In this document: one piece after another, positions 8,788-18,541 of the stretch
Position numbering within the stretch: position 1 is the first letter of the stretch
Layout of the letters: each line of letters starts with the position of its first letter
From: Rhynchopus sp. YZ270_cl-10
Taxonomy: Eukaryota; Euglenozoa; Diplonemea; Diplonemida; Diplonemidae
Direction of reading: 5' to 3'
DNA length: 64,000 bases
Assembly: GCA_964035575.1 (NCBI GenBank)
Contig: OZ037858.1
Span: 1,488,001-1,552,000 of the forward strand
Made by a program: the position numbers and the translations under genes
The notes under the pieces: generated by a model
Seen by the model: only the letters and a program-made list of their open reading frames with translations
Told to the model about the DNA's origin: nothing
Databases searched by the model: none

Positions 8788-11700
8788 ATGAACGAGTCCC
8801 TCCCGGACGACTCGTCTGAAGAATGCAACGGTGTCGTGGTGAGCTTCCGCACCCTCGAGACCGGCTGCCTGCAATGGGACCGTGCTGAGGGCGAGCTTGT
8901 GCTGGGTGCAGAGCGCTACCCGGCACACTACTTCTTCGATGAGGGTGCAGGCGATGCAGAGCGCGTCTACAACAAGACAACCCTCAAGCACGTGACGGAC
9001 CTCATGAACGGCATCAGCAGCGTTATTGTAGTGTGCGGACAGCCCAACAGCGGCAAGACGTACAGCGTCCTCGGCACGCCCGACGACCGGGGCATCGTCC
9101 CACGCGCCATTGAGCAGGTCTTCGTGCACGTGAGCAGCCACCTCAACTGCCTGTGGACCATCAAAAGCAGCTTCGTCGACGTGAAGGAAGGAGGTGCCGT
9201 GCACGACCTCGCAGAGGGGAAGATCATCGACGGCTCCGACGGCCTCTTTGCGCATGTCGAAGGGAAGCTCTCGCTCAACGACGACGACGCACTGGAGGTG
9301 ATTGACATGGGACTTGAGCACCGCCCCACCGAGAGTGTCGGCACGTCGATCTTCCGCCTCGAAGTGCAGAAGGAGTGGATCGACATGGACACAGGCATGT
9401 GGCAGAAGCACACCGGCACGCTGGACTTCTGCGACGTAGCGTGCGGTGTGCACAGGAACATGCTCTTCAAGGTGACGGAGGCTAAGTACCTCTCCTCCGA
9501 GGGTGGTGCGCCTGTTGCCCCCGAAACGGACCTGGGGAACTCACCCTTCCACGGCTACATCCGTGAGCGCATCTTTGCAGAGGACATCAAAACCTCTGTG
9601 TGCGTGTGTGTCGTGCCGCCGGTAAAGCTGGAGGACGGCACCGACGAGGCGAACCGTGACCTGACAGCGTGTCTTGAGTTTGCGCAACACGTTGGCGACT
9701 TTGTTAAATACAAAACGAATGCCGACATTGACGTTGTGGCGTCTGTATCGGATGAGGTGCGTGATGAGTTCGCACAGCGCCTTTCCCTGCAGCGCACAAA
9801 CTTCACACCGCCACACGAGGATGACGACGACGCACTGCCGCAGGGCTGGGAGGAGAACTTCACAAAAGATGGCCGTGTCTACTTCATTGACCACAACTCG
9901 CAAACCACAACGTGGACGGACCCGCGCAAAAACCGCAAAGCCCCGCCGAAGAAGAAGACTGGACCTGCGGGGAAGCGGAGTTACTTCCTTCAGGCAAGCG
10001 ACCGAGATTTCAAGCAGGAGCCTGTGCAGACGGATGTGCTTCCCGATGTGGCGATCATTGTGTCGGACACATACCAAAGCAGCGTGATCATCAAGAGCAG
10101 CGACATCTCCACACCGCCTCTGGACTCCATTGTGCCGTCGCACAGCATAGACGAGGTGCCCTCGCCTGAGAGGCAGTCGCTGAACGGCTTGGCGGGCGCA
10201 GCGCCTGGGATGTTGACACCTGCGTTTGCACAGATGTCGCGGAGCACACCTACAGGGCGAGAAGAGGACGACGAGGATGCTGAGATCAACCACCTCATGC
10301 GCGAGTACCAGTCCGTCCTCGATGAGACGGAGAAGTGGTCGCAGGACCACGCCGCACTCAAGGATATGTACACAGAGGCAGTCGACGCGCTCGAGAAGGC
10401 ACGTGCGCGTGTGGTGGAGTTGGAACAGCAGCAGTCCGAAGTGCCCGCAAAGGACCTGCTTGGAGGCGACGGCAGCCACGCCTCTGTCTCTAATGAGCAG
10501 ACAACAGAGCTTCTGGTATGTAGTGTTTAGTGAGTCGTAAAACAATATCAACACAACAGAAGAAGCATGCTGCCGAGAAGGAGCAGCTTGTCGAGGAGAT
10601 CAAACGTCTGAACACTGTCGTGGCAGCGCAGGCAGCACCCTCGGACGAAGGGCCTGCGTTTGATGCGATGCGTGCGGAGACATCTGCACTGAAGGCAGAG
10701 CTTGGGCGCGTTAGGTATTTGCGAATAGCTGTTTTGAGATACCGTCTTAACCCTAGAGACGCTGCCCACTTTTCTCTTTCTTTACCACCATACAACAGGG
10801 AACAATCGCGGCTGGAAAGCGAGAGCACACAGGAGGAGTTGCAGAAGCAGCGCAACACCTTCCAGCGTGAGAAGCAGATGATTCAAATGGAGCACGAGCG
10901 TGTGACGGACGAGCTCACCGTGCTGGTTGAAGAGTGCAAACAGGAGGCAAAAAACAACGAAAATATCGCCCGAGCGAAGGCCGAAGAAACGGCCCAAGCT
11001 GAGAAGCGTGCCGCACAAATGAAGCAACACCTGAGCGAAAGCCAAGAGGCGTTGAACCAACTGAAGGCAGCAAACGAACGTCAGGTCAACCGCGAAAAGG
11101 AGCTAACAGAACGGTATGCCCACACACACACACACACAGCAGCTGTCTGGACCGGGCCTTCGCGACGTGCTGTGGTGGCGGTCATGCACATCCTACAGCA
11201 CGGCCACCGACTAGACCCGGAGATGGTCTTCCACATTCGCAGGCTACGTGCGTGGATCAAACAGATGAGAAGAGAAAACTGCAGACATCTATGTGCGGTG
11301 GCGTGGCAGCACAGAGATTCCCTGTCCTACGGACCGTTCTTCCTCCTCAATGAATCACTGAACGCCTTGGGGTGGGACTGGGTTGCCCCCAACCAAGTCA
11401 GATTCACCAACGAATCAGGAGACCAAACCCTGCTGGTCGTTGACACCCTCACCGAAAAGCAAGCCACGTCAGTCGAGGCCGAGGCACGTCACAAACTGCG
11501 GAATGCCCTAATGAGGTCCCTTGCGAACAAGCGATCGAGCGACTACGACGGACTCCAACATGGTGTTGACGGCAGAGTGACCAGGCACCTGCTGGAAGAC
11601 CCCGAGAGCAACTTAACCGGGTACCAGAAAGGCATCCTTCGCTCCATCATCGCAGGGGCAATGACAACAACGGGTAGATCCGGCCTCATCACCGACGGAT

Positions 11701-14700
11701 GCCCTTACTGTGAGACCGAAGCCCGCGAAACAGTTCGCCATATGTGGTGGGAATGCAGTGCGTGGGAGGAGGTGCGCAGCCGTCACCCTGTTGCAGCCGC
11801 GGACAGGACGGACTGGCCGAACTGCCTGGTCATTTGCGGGGTGGCACCACGGTACCGTCACGACTGCCACGACAACGTTCTCCCGCGAGACGACCACGAG
11901 AGGATCGCACTAGTGAGAAATCTGCAAAGGCTATTCATAGAAATAGTCAGGCAAAGACAGATTCGAGATGACCGCCCAGCAGAGTCGGCCCGCCACCACC
12001 GCCTGGTTGACTACCCATGGGGATGGTCTTCTCCCCAACCCATGCGAGTGCAACTCCCTTCACTGCGTTACCAAGACGTGGGGGCCATATGGAAACACAG
12101 TGAAGACCTATGGTACGCAACCAACCACTGGGTAAACAGTCTGCAATGGGCGCATAACGGATCGGAGCACTCCGTTAGCTACATTGAGCTCGCAATAGAC
12201 TTCGAGCTGACCACGGGACTTTCCCTGCCGGGTATCAAGAACCGTAGATACCAGCCATACTGTGCGTCTCAAACCGTGTGCACTGTGCGCAACACCCTAG
12301 AAGGCCGCCAGGGCACAGAGGTGTTCTTTGATGGTGGTGCTAGACAGAACGGTACGGTATTTGCGAGGGCAGGGGCAGGAGCAGTTGTATACATCGACGG
12401 GGCGAAGGCAGCATCCGTAGCTACGCCCCTGCCATTTGCAAGAAGCAACAACGTTGCCGAGTACGAAGGGGCTAGCAGTGGCCTTTGCCTTCTTCGCGAC
12501 CTACCCCCAGAAGTGTGTGGCCAGGTGACCATATACGGTGACTCTAAACTGATCATCGAGCACATCAAGGGGAGCACAAAATGCCAAGAGAACCTCCAGC
12601 CATTCCTCCACCGCATCAGGGCCCAAATCCGAAACCTGCAACCCCGCTACGTCATCGAATGGTGCCACGTCAAGCGGAACCTCAACACTGACGCAGACGC
12701 TCTCAGCAATGAAGCGATGGATACGGTCGAAGTTGCGAGGGCGGAGCAGCTAAGCCAGGCAGCTGCAGAATACCCTCTCTTCCAAAAGAGCGTATGGGCC
12801 AAAGCACTGTCACTGCAGAGCCTCACCCGTGACCTACGCAGTGTGGTCCAAGTCGACAGTTGGACCAGAGGCAAAGAGGGAGGTGTCACCAGCCTGACAG
12901 CGCTCGGAGGGACAGTGGTGCAAGGGGTAAACCGACGGGCTGTGCTTTCCGCCAAGACAGAGGCCGTCCTCCGCCACCTCAACGCCCACAACATCCGCAG
13001 CGAACAGCCGCATGGCCCTAGCTCCATCCTGTATGAGGAGAGCCAAGCATGGGCAGCACGGTTCTACCCCCAGGACCACTACGCCGCGAACTGGACGGAG
13101 GCATCCAGCCAGGCACGGGGCAGAGCGGCGGTGGACACTGCAGCCTTCAGGTCCAGACCCCCGCGACCAGCCCCCGCGGGGGCCCGCAAGAACGCCAAAA
13201 TCATCTCATGTGAGAGCCACGGAAAAGTCAGATGTGTGTCCTGTGTGAAAGTGCGAGCCGTAGTGGAAACCTGCTGCAACCTGCACCACAGAGAGGATGA
13301 TGGCCTTGAGCTTGTGATGGACTTCTGCCTGAGCCACAGATTGACGCGCTGTGGGGCCTGCCACTTGGACAGAAAAAGCCTAAACGAGTGCTGCCACTCC
13401 TGCCACCCGCAATTCAAGCACGCGGCCCAGGAAGGCACTCAACCACTGCATCACCGTCACGACCCTTCGGGGGCGTCTGCCGTGACGTGAGCACCCCCCC
13501 CCCCCCTTTTTGGGGCCATATTCTGAGCAAGAATTACCCCTACTAGTTATCAAACACACACACACACACACACACATTGGGGCCATATTCTGAGCAAGAA
13601 TTACCCCTACTAGTTATCAAACACACACACACCTTCTGCCGTTTCCACACCACAACACAACACAACAGATGCGAAAAGCTGTCTGAAGGCATCCTCGTGA
13701 ACAAGGCGAACACTCTGCGGCTCAATGAGCTGAAAGAGAAGCTCAGCCATCTTCGTGTATGCGTCTCCCTCCTCATGACCCTACTCACACTACCACACCA
13801 CAGGCACGCTCTGACGACGGCGAGTTTGACTGTCTTGAGGCTGTTGTGTCTCTTATCACGTCTGAAAGGGTATGGAAACAATGCCACACAAAGCCGCCCT
13901 ACCAGGGCATCGTCTTGACCTCAGTGGAGTGTGCTCTGCACTTTGCAGTGGTGCTCCTCAGTTAGTGGTCACCTGATGTAAGACAGGTTAGAGAGCTGCA
14001 CACTTTTCATTCCTCTACAGATATCAAAGGAGCAGTGCCAGCACATGGAGGACAGTGTTGCTATGGAGCAGCAGCTGCGCGAGACAGCGGAGCGTCGCCT
14101 TGCCGACATCAAGGACAGCCACGAGGGCAACCTGCTGCAGCTCAAGGAGGTGTGTTGTGCTGTACCCTTCACCTTCTACTTCCTCCCCCCCACCTAAACA
14201 GGCGTACACGAAGAACCACAAGGACATCCTGCAGTGGTTCTGCACAAAGCAGCACAACATGATCAAACAGCTCCACTCTGAGTATGCCCACCCAGCTCCC
14301 TCCTCACCACCAACCACCCATCACCCAACAGGTACACGCAAGAAATCAAGAACTACAAATCAATGTATGAAACCTCGCAGTCGAAGCTGAAGATGGTAAG
14401 CGAGCAGCGTGAGAGCCCTTTGCGCACGAGGGCGACTTGGGAGACGGAGAGGCAGAGTGCGGTGCAGGCGCCACAGCAGCGTGACGTGCGTGGTGGCGGA
14501 TTTGCGGACCGTGGAGAGAAGCGTGGCACTCCGCTGACGGGGCGACGTGGTGTGGGCACACCGATGTCTGCACCTGCTACACAACGTGCAGCACGCTCAC
14601 GCAGCGTCGGCGACACAGGCTCGAAGCCACGCCAGCCGCAGCGTCTGCACACCAGCCCGTCCCCTTCCCCCGCAGTCTCCGTGCGCTCCCTCAGCTCACA

Positions 14701-15101
14701 GAACCAACCCTACCCTGCTGGCCGCCGCACAGCCTCACCAGGCTCGCCCAACACACGACGAATGCCACACGAGGCACCCCCAGCACAGCCCACACCCTTC
14801 TCAAGCAGAGGCACACCCACCTCCACACGCAACCCTTCCATGCAGACCAGGGGTGTCAGCGGCGGTGGTAGCGCAGGTGCCGGCGGCGGTGCCAGTGCTC
14901 GCAGCACCTCTGGCCTCCCACAGCAGGTTACATACGATCTGGACAGGTGGCGCGCAGAGCTGTCGCTTCTTGAGGGGCGTTTGAACTCAGATCATGTATG
15001 TAGAGAGAATAAATGAAGTTTTCAAAATAACAAAAAACTATTTTTTTTTGCAGCGATCGCGAAGCGATGTGTACGGAGGAGTCCCGCCTTATAGCCTCTA
15101 A
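8788..15101 (+). CDS. Kinesin-like protein with degenerate motor, WW domain and coiled coil (9 exons)
   Basis: Inferred exons: 8788-10515, 10560-10714, 10799-11113, 13669-13756, 13804-13869, 14021-14149, 14202-14281, 14332-14995, 15054-15101, giving 1090 residues with the frame preserved throughout. Residues about 10-320 follow a kinesin head: P-loop CGQPNSGKT at about 81-89 and a closing DLTACLEFAQHVGDF neck-side helix. However, switch I (normally NxxSSRSH) reads ESVGTSIFRLEV and switch II (normally DLAGSE) reads TLDFCDVACG, so ATPase activity is doubtful. A clear WW domain (LPQGWEENF to TTTWTDP) lies at about 349-383 and should bind Pro-rich ligands. Long coiled coil fills exons 1-7; the tail is Ser/Pro/Arg-rich. 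The boundary of the 13804-13869 exon is the least certain. Intron 3 contains a LINE. Cargo and motility are unknown. Confidence 0.75.
11131..13553 (+). mobile_element. 5'-truncated LINE (non-LTR retrotransposon) with RNase H, inside intron 3 of the kinesin-like gene
   Basis: The left edge abuts a (CA)n tract of the host intron and the right edge passes directly into another (CA)n tract. The reading frame is open from the left edge to the stop at 13488-13490. It begins after the reverse transcriptase, in the helical post-RT region. It continues with the LINE-type zinc knuckle CPYCETEARETVRHMWWEC (CxxC-x9-H-x4-C, about 11698-11757). Then comes a type I RNase H with its acidic residues in VFFDGG, NNVAEYEG, IYGDSK and NTDADAL (about 12320-12700), and a C-terminal Cys/His-rich cluster (13220-13420). 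A C run and a short 3' UTR ending TAGTTATCAA follow. No endonuclease or RT remains, so the copy cannot move by itself; truncation at the 5' end is usual for LINEs. The absence of stops suggests a young insertion. Confidence 0.88.
11134..13490 (+). CDS. LINE ORF fragment: post-RT zinc knuckle, RNase H, Cys/His tail
   Basis: About 785 codons without a stop. The fragment has no start of its own at the left edge; the frame is continuous with the upstream host exons. The domain order zinc knuckle, RNase H, Cys/His cluster is seen in several protist LINE clades, but I cannot place it in a named clade without the RT. The RNase H keeps four acidic catalytic positions (D, E, D, D), which in active elements remove the RNA template after reverse transcription. 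Confidence 0.85.
13510..13620 (+). repeat. Two 44-base copies of the LINE 3' end separated by (AC)n
   Basis: The 44-base segment starting TTGGGGCCATATTCTGAGCA occurs at 13510-13553 and again, identical by eye, at 13577-13620. The copies are separated by 23 bases of AC repeat and followed by more AC repeat. This fits either a second, extremely short LINE insertion into the same microsatellite or a slippage duplication across the AC tracts. Confidence 0.9.
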
Positions 15102-16688
15102 TGAGGGGTGTTGTATTTCAGTGGATGCGAAACGTGAACTGGGAAAAAAACAAACAAGACGAACCCTCTCCCTCCCCCTAGACCACAATAAAAAAAGAAA
15201 ATGACTTGTTTGGGGTTGATTTTTTTATTTGTAATTTTAAAATTTTTCAGAGTTTTTGTCACATATTAGTTGCTTCGTGTGTAAGAGTGAAGGGAGGAAA
15301 CGTCAGACCAGTGATGTGCTTTAGTCTCATCTCCGCACACTCTTGGGATAAGGTGTGCCGTCTGTTTAGCATCCTAGCTGTGTAGGTGATCCTGACCCGC
15401 CTTGATAACGTTGGTGAGTTCATCTTATAAACCTTTTTTTTTTTTTTGAATGAAATTATTTTTTGGAAGCGGGAGTACGACATATCAGATGTAAACCTCG
15501 GTCATTGTACCAAAGGTACACTGTCACGAGAGGGCTTTGTATTTCAATTCAAATTTTTGTTTTTGCTGTTTGAGAGGAAAGGAAGTGCAACATGCCATCC
15601 GGACGAGTAACACTGTCGCAAATGGCTGGCAGCTTTTTTTGGCAGTTTTACAAAGACACATCGTATGAGAAGAAAAAAAAACATAAGTGGAGCGCATCCT
15701 CGGTGTCCACACTTTCAAAAAAGAAAAAGCACTGACACCTCCCAACTTTTCAGGGACTCAGTGTTGTTCTGTTCTCCGATTTTTTTTTTTGAGCGCCAAA
15801 CCGGTCTTTTTATTGAGACGTAGTCATGGTCGATATTACAAAAGAAGAAGAAAAAAAGCAACGGCAACTTAATATCCTGCCAGAGAGTTTTCCTACTTTG
15901 CCTACAATCTCTGCCACAAGTCTTATTATTCAGCCAATGATTTTTCAAAGAAAGGGCCAGAGGCAGAGGCAGAGGCAGAACAGAACAAGAGGAAGAGAGT
16001 TCAGCGTTTTTTTTAAAAAAAATGCATTACCCACCACGACCATATTTGCTGTGAACGGCAAAAAAATGAGTGAGTGAATGACTTTAGGAGACAGTGGAGT
16101 TTGCACAGGTGGCAACTACACTATTCCAACATTTTTTCGGCAAAAAAAAAAAAAAAAACACCCCAATATTCCCCAAATCCCTCCCGCTTTCAGTAACCAA
16201 TATTTCCCAAACCCCCCCCTTTCATTGTTCCACCCTTTGTAGAATTACCTAGATTCAAAAAAAAAAAACACAAAAAAACAAAAAACAACAAAAAAAACAA
16301 CAAAAAAAAAAAAAAAAACATGGAAAAAAACTTCATTTTCAAACACACATATTTTTTTTTTAAACTTTGTACGATGTGTGTGGCTATATTATGCGTGAAC
16401 GCGACAAAAAATCGAGGCAGGAAATGAGGGAGTGTGGGGAGGAGATAGTGGTGTTGCGAAATGAGCTTGCGTTCTTATTATTATTTTGTTTCCCCTTTTT
16501 TTTTTCTTTGGCGTTTGCACTTCCAACTTCTCTTTTTTGTGTATATAATGTGACTACAGCCCCTAGCAGGTAACTAACGATCATCATAAAAAAACCCCCA
16601 TTTTTTTGTAACGTTGTCGTCTCTGTTCTTCGCCAGACTAGGCTCTGAACCTGCATGAGAAAAGGGTAGCTCTCTCTTTCCAGTCATA
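15102..16688. other. A/T-rich spacer with many homopolymer runs
   Basis: About 1.6 kb between the kinesin-like gene and the transposon. It is dominated by A and T homopolymers of 8-20 bases, with A-rich CAAAAAA strings at 16255-16320, C runs near 16210 and an AGGCAG triplicate near 15958-15978. Frames here are short and low-complexity. A copy of a short dispersed motif lies at 16510-16539. No gene was recognised. Confidence 0.6.
16510..16539 (+). repeat. Dispersed intergenic motif, copy 1
   Basis: This 30-base stretch starting GGCGTTTGCACTT matches 59977-60006 at about 27 of 30 positions, and the core TTTGCACTT plus pyrimidine and T run is also found at 52260 onward. All copies are in spacers. 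The nature is unknown. Confidence 0.45.
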
Positions 16689-16733
16689 CAGTGTGACACA
16701 GAATTAATGGCCGATGACGACATTTTGTAAAAA
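16689..16733 (+). repeat. Terminal inverted repeat of the Tc1/mariner element, low-coordinate end
   Basis: Begins CAGTGTGACACAGAATTAAT and pairs with 18057-18101 on the other strand; the first 29 bases are identical and about 43 of 45 match overall. Confidence 0.93.
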
Positions 16734-16976
16734 TTGTTATATTATTCTAAAAAATAGGCAAAATTTGACTCATTTCATTGCATTTTCAACTGGCCGTGTA
16801 TGAAAAGTGTGTGTGTGGGGAAAATATTAACATGGAAATATCCCTTTTTGGTAAAAAAGGGTGTATGTGTAAAAAAAAAAAAATACAGTGTAGCAGTACA
16901 AACGAGTGGGTGCACAAAAATAAATAGAGCATGCATTAGTATTTTGTGTGCATTCCGTTGGAATTGCGAACTGCGT

Positions 16977-17969
16977 CTAGGCGTCTAGGCGTCGTGGCAT
17001 TGACATGATGTAACGTGCAACGAAGCTATTGTCCATCTTGGACCATTCCTTGTTGATGGCACGTTTAAGTGCTGACACGTCTTTGGGCTCCCGTTCGTTG
17101 ACTGCAGTCTGCAGCTTGGCCCACAGGTTCTCAATAGGATTGAGATCAGGGGAGTTGCCTGGCCAGTCAGCTTTAGGGAGGAACGAGAAAGGTTGGGAGG
17201 AGAGGAATGCTTGAGTAACGTTCGCAGTGTGGCAGGGTGCCCCATCCTGCTGAAACGTGTAGCTACTGTCAGGCAGGAGTTCTTTTATTTCTTTGAGCGC
17301 TTTCTGTAAGACGAGCGTACGGTACTTCTCTGCATTGAGAGCACCGTCATAGAAATAGAGCTTCGTCTTACCTCTGGTGGTGATTCCTCCCCAGACGTGA
17401 ACCTTCTGCGTAGCCCTGACCTTATCAACGGTTGGGGGCGGCTCATCACCATCTGCAACCCAGACAACATCGTTCTTCTTGCTCACCCGAGAAAAAAGCC
17501 AAAAGTCTTTTTCATCGGTGAACATCACCTTTGACCAGTCGGTGTTTCGATGCGTTTCAGCAAACTCTATCCGGGCAGTGATGTTCTTTTCCGAGAGCTT
17601 TGGTTTGCTCTTCGTTTGAACGGGCTTCAGCCCCTTCTCCTTCAGGCACCTGCGGACACTCTCCCTCGAAATCTGTAGTCGCGACGCTACTTTCCTGCAA
17701 GACTGAAACCGCTTGCCCCGCATGTGTCTAACCACCCTATTCTTAACGGTGTCGGTGGTGGCCGATCTCTTGCGTCCCCTCCCTGGCTTGTCCGAAAAAT
17801 TCCGCTCTCCAGCGCGGTACTCCTTCACCCACCTACCCAAACTCCTCTTCGCAACGTTCAGCAACTCCGCCACCTCATCATGGCTCTTACCGCCAACAAC
17901 GACTAGCGACGCTGCCTGTAGGCGCAACCCTTCCCTCGTGGCCTCAGTGTTCACTTTACCCTTAACCAT
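16977..17969 (-). CDS. Tc1/mariner transposase (DD37E)
   Basis: 330 residues, full length for the family, with a methionine start 132 bases inside the upstream end. The N-terminal half has two helix-turn-helix units (around SHDEVAELLNVAKRSLGRW and SCRKVASRLQISRESVRRCL) separated by the GRGRKR basic hook. These bind the inverted repeats. The catalytic part has VMFTDEKDFW with the first Asp, FQQDGAPCHTA with the second, and SPDLNPIENLW with the Glu. There are 37 residues between the second Asp and the Glu, so it is DD37E rather than the usual DD34E or DD34D. It cuts and pastes the element at TA sites. No stop or frameshift is seen. Its strand is opposite to every host gene in the window. Confidence 0.95.
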   Translation of the reverse strand: MVKGKVNTEATREGLRLQAASLVVVGGKSHDEVAELLNVAKRSLGRWVKEYRAGERNFSDKPGRGRKRSATTDTVKNRVVRHMRGKRFQSCRKVASRLQISRESVRRCLKEKGLKPVQTKSKPKLSEKNITARIEFAETHRNTDWSKVMFTDEKDFWLFSRVSKKNDVVWVADGDEPPPTVDKVRATQKVHVWGGITTRGKTKLYFYDGALNAEKYRTLVLQKALKEIKELLPDSSYTFQQDGAPCHTANVTQAFLSSQPFSFLPKADWPGNSPDLNPIENLWAKLQTAVNEREPKDVSALKRAINKEWSKMDNSFVARYIMSMPRRLDA

Positions 17970-18056
17970 TATATTTTTGCTTTTATTGTGTTCCTGGGCG
18001 TAAATATTTTATGTTTTGGGGGTGTTTTGAATATGTCCTTGTCAAAATTTGCCGTT

Positions 18057-18101
18057 TTTTTATAAAATGTCTTCATCGGCCATTAATTCTGTGTCACACT
18101 G
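18057..18101 (-). repeat. Terminal inverted repeat of the Tc1/mariner element, high-coordinate end
   Basis: Reverse complement of the 16689 end, differing at two positions; followed at once by the TA target duplication. Confidence 0.93.
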
Positions 18102-18541
18102 TATGGTTCAATAACACTGACCCAGCCTTTTTGTCTTAAAATCGCAAAAGTTGAGGCACGTACAGGAACATCAATGGCTTCCCTCGAGCAAGCCGAACCA
18201 GAACAAACAAACGAACGCCCTGACACAATATATAGTAAGGACGGGATTGGAGGGACACACCACACCAATATCCTCCAAAAAAAAGATACATTTCTTAGCA
18301 GATTTGAAGCCAAACAAAAAGGGGAAGGGGGTTGGCGGGTGTTATTTTACTTCTTTTTTTTGGCAATAATAGGTGAACTGCCGTTATTTTTTTTTTTTGT
18401 TTTATTAAGGGGACAAGCAAGACAAGCAAACAAAAAAAGCGTTCCTCACTTTCTCACATCTTCCTCTTCCTCTTCCTCTTCCCCCTCCTCACGCCACCTC
18501 ACCTTCAGGACCGCTTAATACCTAATACCAAAAGAGATGTT
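18102..18541. other. Spacer upstream of the giant gene
   Basis: 440 bases between the transposon and the giant gene. It has A and T runs, then a long pyrimidine tract. The final 33 bases before the ATG contain no upstream ATG in frame. Confidence 0.55.
18449..18508 (+). promoter_or_regulatory. Pyrimidine tract and AG: candidate splice acceptor before the giant gene
   Basis: About 60 bases of C/T-rich sequence (repeated CTTCCT) end in CACCTTCAG at 18508, 33 bases before the ATG. It looks like a 3' splice site, either of a 5' UTR intron or of a trans-splicing site. No donor is visible upstream that I can pair with confidence. Confidence 0.4.

Larger units (their letters stand above)
16689..18101 (-). 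mobile_element. Tc1/mariner transposon, DD37E type, apparently complete
   Basis: A 1413-base element flanked by TA on both sides (16687-16688 and 18102-18103), the standard target duplication of the superfamily. The ends are inverted repeats of about 45 bases beginning CAGTGTGACACAG, with only two differences by eye. One uninterrupted transposase gene on the minus strand fills most of the interior. Intact ends plus an intact gene suggest a recent and possibly still active copy. It sits in the spacer upstream of the giant gene and breaks no gene. Confidence 0.95.

Noticed and set aside
13870-13966. Extension of the 13804-13869 exon into VWKQCHTKPPYQGIVL and onward
   Set aside because: The frame stops at TAG and a GTATGG donor at 13870 gives a phase-0 join to the coiled-coil exon at 14021; kept as a less likely alternative.
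15102-16688. Possible extra gene in the long spacer (for example 16367-16573)
   Set aside because: Frames are under 90 codons, low-complexity, with no splice-consistent continuation.
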